This document shows positions 5,641-6,773 of a DNA stretch of 6,773 nucleotides, piece by piece. Position numbers and translations under genes: made by a program. The stretch's first letter is position 1, and each line of letters begins with the position of its first letter. Source of the DNA: CAYNDB01 sp964395915 (GTDB taxonomy: Bacteria > Nitrospinota_A > UBA7883 > JAJRTC01); assembly GCA_964395915.1 (NCBI GenBank), contig CAYNDB010000123.1, positions 1 through 6,773 on the forward strand, in the 5' to 3' direction. The notes beneath the pieces are model-generated. The model was not told the DNA's origin. It saw nothing but the letters and a program-made list of their open reading frames with translations, and did no database searches.

Positions 5641-6773
5641 ATGCCTACTTTGAAATATCATTTTATTACGCCGGTGTGGGGCGCGTCGTATGTTGAAACG
5701 TTTCTCAACGTTGCGCTGGAAAACCTGCTTACCCCAGGAAATCTGCTCGCCTTTGCCGGGGACTCCGATTCGCTGTATCAGATTTATACGGCGCCCGACG
5801 ATGTGGAAACAATTTCCAGTCATCCCAACTTTGTGGAGCTTCAAAAGATTTTGCCGACAGATATCTGCGTGATGGAAGATTTATACCATTCGTCGCAGGA
5901 GCAAGGCTCGGGGGAGCATGGGGATGTCATATCTTCCATGAACAGTTGCCATTGCAAAGCCATCGCCGCTGCAAACGCTGTGGACGCGGCGGCGGTTTTC
6001 ATTCCTCCGGACAAAGTCTGGTCGGACGGTTCCTTCGCTTATATGCGCGATGTCGCCGAAGCAGGAAAGCGTGTGTTGGCTATCGCTTCTTTCCGGCTTA
6101 ACAAGGAAACTTTTATTCCGGACTTCGTTAAACAATTTAGAAATAATAAAGGCCGGATACCTATTCCGCCGCGAGACCTAACCGCGCTTGCGCTAAGACA
6201 CTTACACCCGATCGCTAAAAGCTATATCATCGATTCGGAAACATATCTGAATTCATCTCAGCTTTTTTGGCGTGTCAGCGAATCGGGCTTGTTGGCCAGG
6301 TTTTTTCACCTGCACCTGATGATGGTGTATCCGAAAGAAAAGAGTATTTTGCCAACGGTTAGTTTCGACGCTAATTTTGTCGGCGAAGCCTGTCCGGATA
6401 TCGAGTCCTATCACATTGTTACCGATTCCGATGATCTGTCCGCATTTGAGTTGAGCCCGGCATGCAAGCTTGGTGACCTTATCAAGTCGCAACGATTCCA
6501 GTTGTACGAATACGTGCGGCTGGTTTTGTTCCATACCGATGAAATAAACCGGTATTTTCTGAGCAATAAAATCCGGATCCACGCCGAAGATATCTCGCCT
6601 GAATGGGAGCGAGTTGAAAAAGAATCGGATAAGCTTATTGATCAAGTGCTGGATTATGACTCTGTGATCCGTGAGCTATTGCCAGATGCTGTTATTTTGC
6701 CAGTCAACGCTGATGCGATTAAATCCGTAGCTATTTTTGGATCAGGGCAGGGGGGGGTTATTTCCATGGGGCT
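5641..6773 (+). CDS. Conserved-looking glycan-cluster protein of unknown function, possibly glycosyltransferase-like (3' end outside window)
   Basis: The frame is open from ATG 5641 to the window edge: 377 codons plus two bases without a stop. No upstream ATG, GTG or TTG exists in frame after the preceding stop at 5587-5589. The protein has no signal peptide or membrane helix. Its N-terminus (YHFITPVWGASYVETFLNVA) reads like the first strand and helix of a nucleotide-sugar glycosyltransferase. IPPDKVWSDGSF at 121-132 could serve as an acidic, metal-binding turn, and TDSDD at 261-265 is a second acidic cluster. These are resemblances only, and no classical family signature was confirmed. At 361-372, KSVAIFGSGQGG looks like the opening beta strand and glycine loop (GxGxxG) of a Rossmann-type domain, so the full protein is probably multidomain. 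The 51-base gap behind the FkbM gene holds no convincing terminator, so it likely belongs to the same transcript. The reading frame is well supported, the function is not. Confidence 0.7.
   Translation, partial: MPTLKYHFITPVWGASYVETFLNVALENLLTPGNLLAFAGDSDSLYQIYTAPDDVETISSHPNFVELQKILPTDICVMEDLYHSSQEQGSGEHGDVISSMNSCHCKAIAAANAVDAAAVFIPPDKVWSDGSFAYMRDVAEAGKRVLAIASFRLNKETFIPDFVKQFRNNKGRIPIPPRDLTALALRHLHPIAKSYIIDSETYLNSSQLFWRVSESGLLARFFHLHLMMVYPKEKSILPTVSFDANFVGEACPDIESYHIVTDSDDLSAFELSPACKLGDLIKSQRFQLYEYVRLVLFHTDEINRYFLSNKIRIHAEDISPEWERVEKESDKLIDQVLDYDSVIRELLPDAVILPVNADAIKSVAIFGSGQGGVISMG
6750..6757 (+). repeat. Run of eight G within the last gene
   Basis: Eight consecutive G bases encode the Gln-Gly-Gly-Val turn of the proposed GxGxxG loop. 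Such runs can slip during replication and switch surface-glycan genes on and off in some bacteria, but they are also common sites of sequencing or assembly error. The frame is open as given here. Confidence 0.5.

Noticed and set aside
6253..6645. Reverse-strand open frame of 130 codons inside the last gene
   Set aside because: The forward frame is open for 377 codons and continues past the edge; the reverse frame has no motif and no independent support.

Overview
The window is a densely packed, single-strand (+) stretch of what looks like a bacterial surface-glycan gene cluster (O-antigen, capsule or flagellin glycosylation) or a related modified-sugar cluster. Six genes are visible. The first is cut by the left edge and the last by the right edge. 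GC content looks moderate, near 50%. The gene types (E1-type thiamine-diphosphate enzyme, FkbM methyltransferase, radical SAM/SPASM enzymes) and the Shine-Dalgarno-led, closely spaced layout suggest a Gram-negative bacterium, plausibly a proteobacterium. The sequence alone does not fix the taxon.

Layout: (1) 1-420, C-terminal end of a radical SAM enzyme with a SPASM-type auxiliary iron-sulfur domain; (2) 503-2596, a thiamine-diphosphate-dependent dehydrogenase E1 with alpha and beta subunits fused in one 697-residue chain; (3) 2598-3260, a class I SAM-dependent methyltransferase; (4) 3274-4344, a complete radical SAM/SPASM enzyme, probably related to gene 1; (5) 4348-5589, an FkbM-family methyltransferase with a long C-terminal extension; (6) 5641 to the right edge, a conserved-looking protein of unknown function, perhaps a glycosyltransferase-like protein, which appears to enter a nucleotide-binding domain just as the window ends. 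Gaps between genes are 82, 1, 13, 3 and 51 bases, so genes 2-5 at least are probably co-transcribed and partly translationally coupled. Only the gap before gene 2 could hold a promoter, and the evidence for one is weak. No RNA gene, insertion sequence, CRISPR array or convincing terminator was seen.

Working together (inference): four of the six genes encode SAM-using enzymes (two radical SAM, two methyltransferases), and they surround a TPP enzyme that has no E2 or E3 partner in view. This fits assembly of an unusual sugar or glycan decoration better than central 2-oxoacid oxidation. The E1 could transfer an activated two-carbon unit to a keto-sugar or other acceptor, as proposed for the E1-like AviB1/AviB2 pair of avilamycin biosynthesis. 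The radical SAM enzymes could remodel the carbon skeleton or hydroxyl groups, and the methyltransferases could cap it. No substrate can be read from the sequence.
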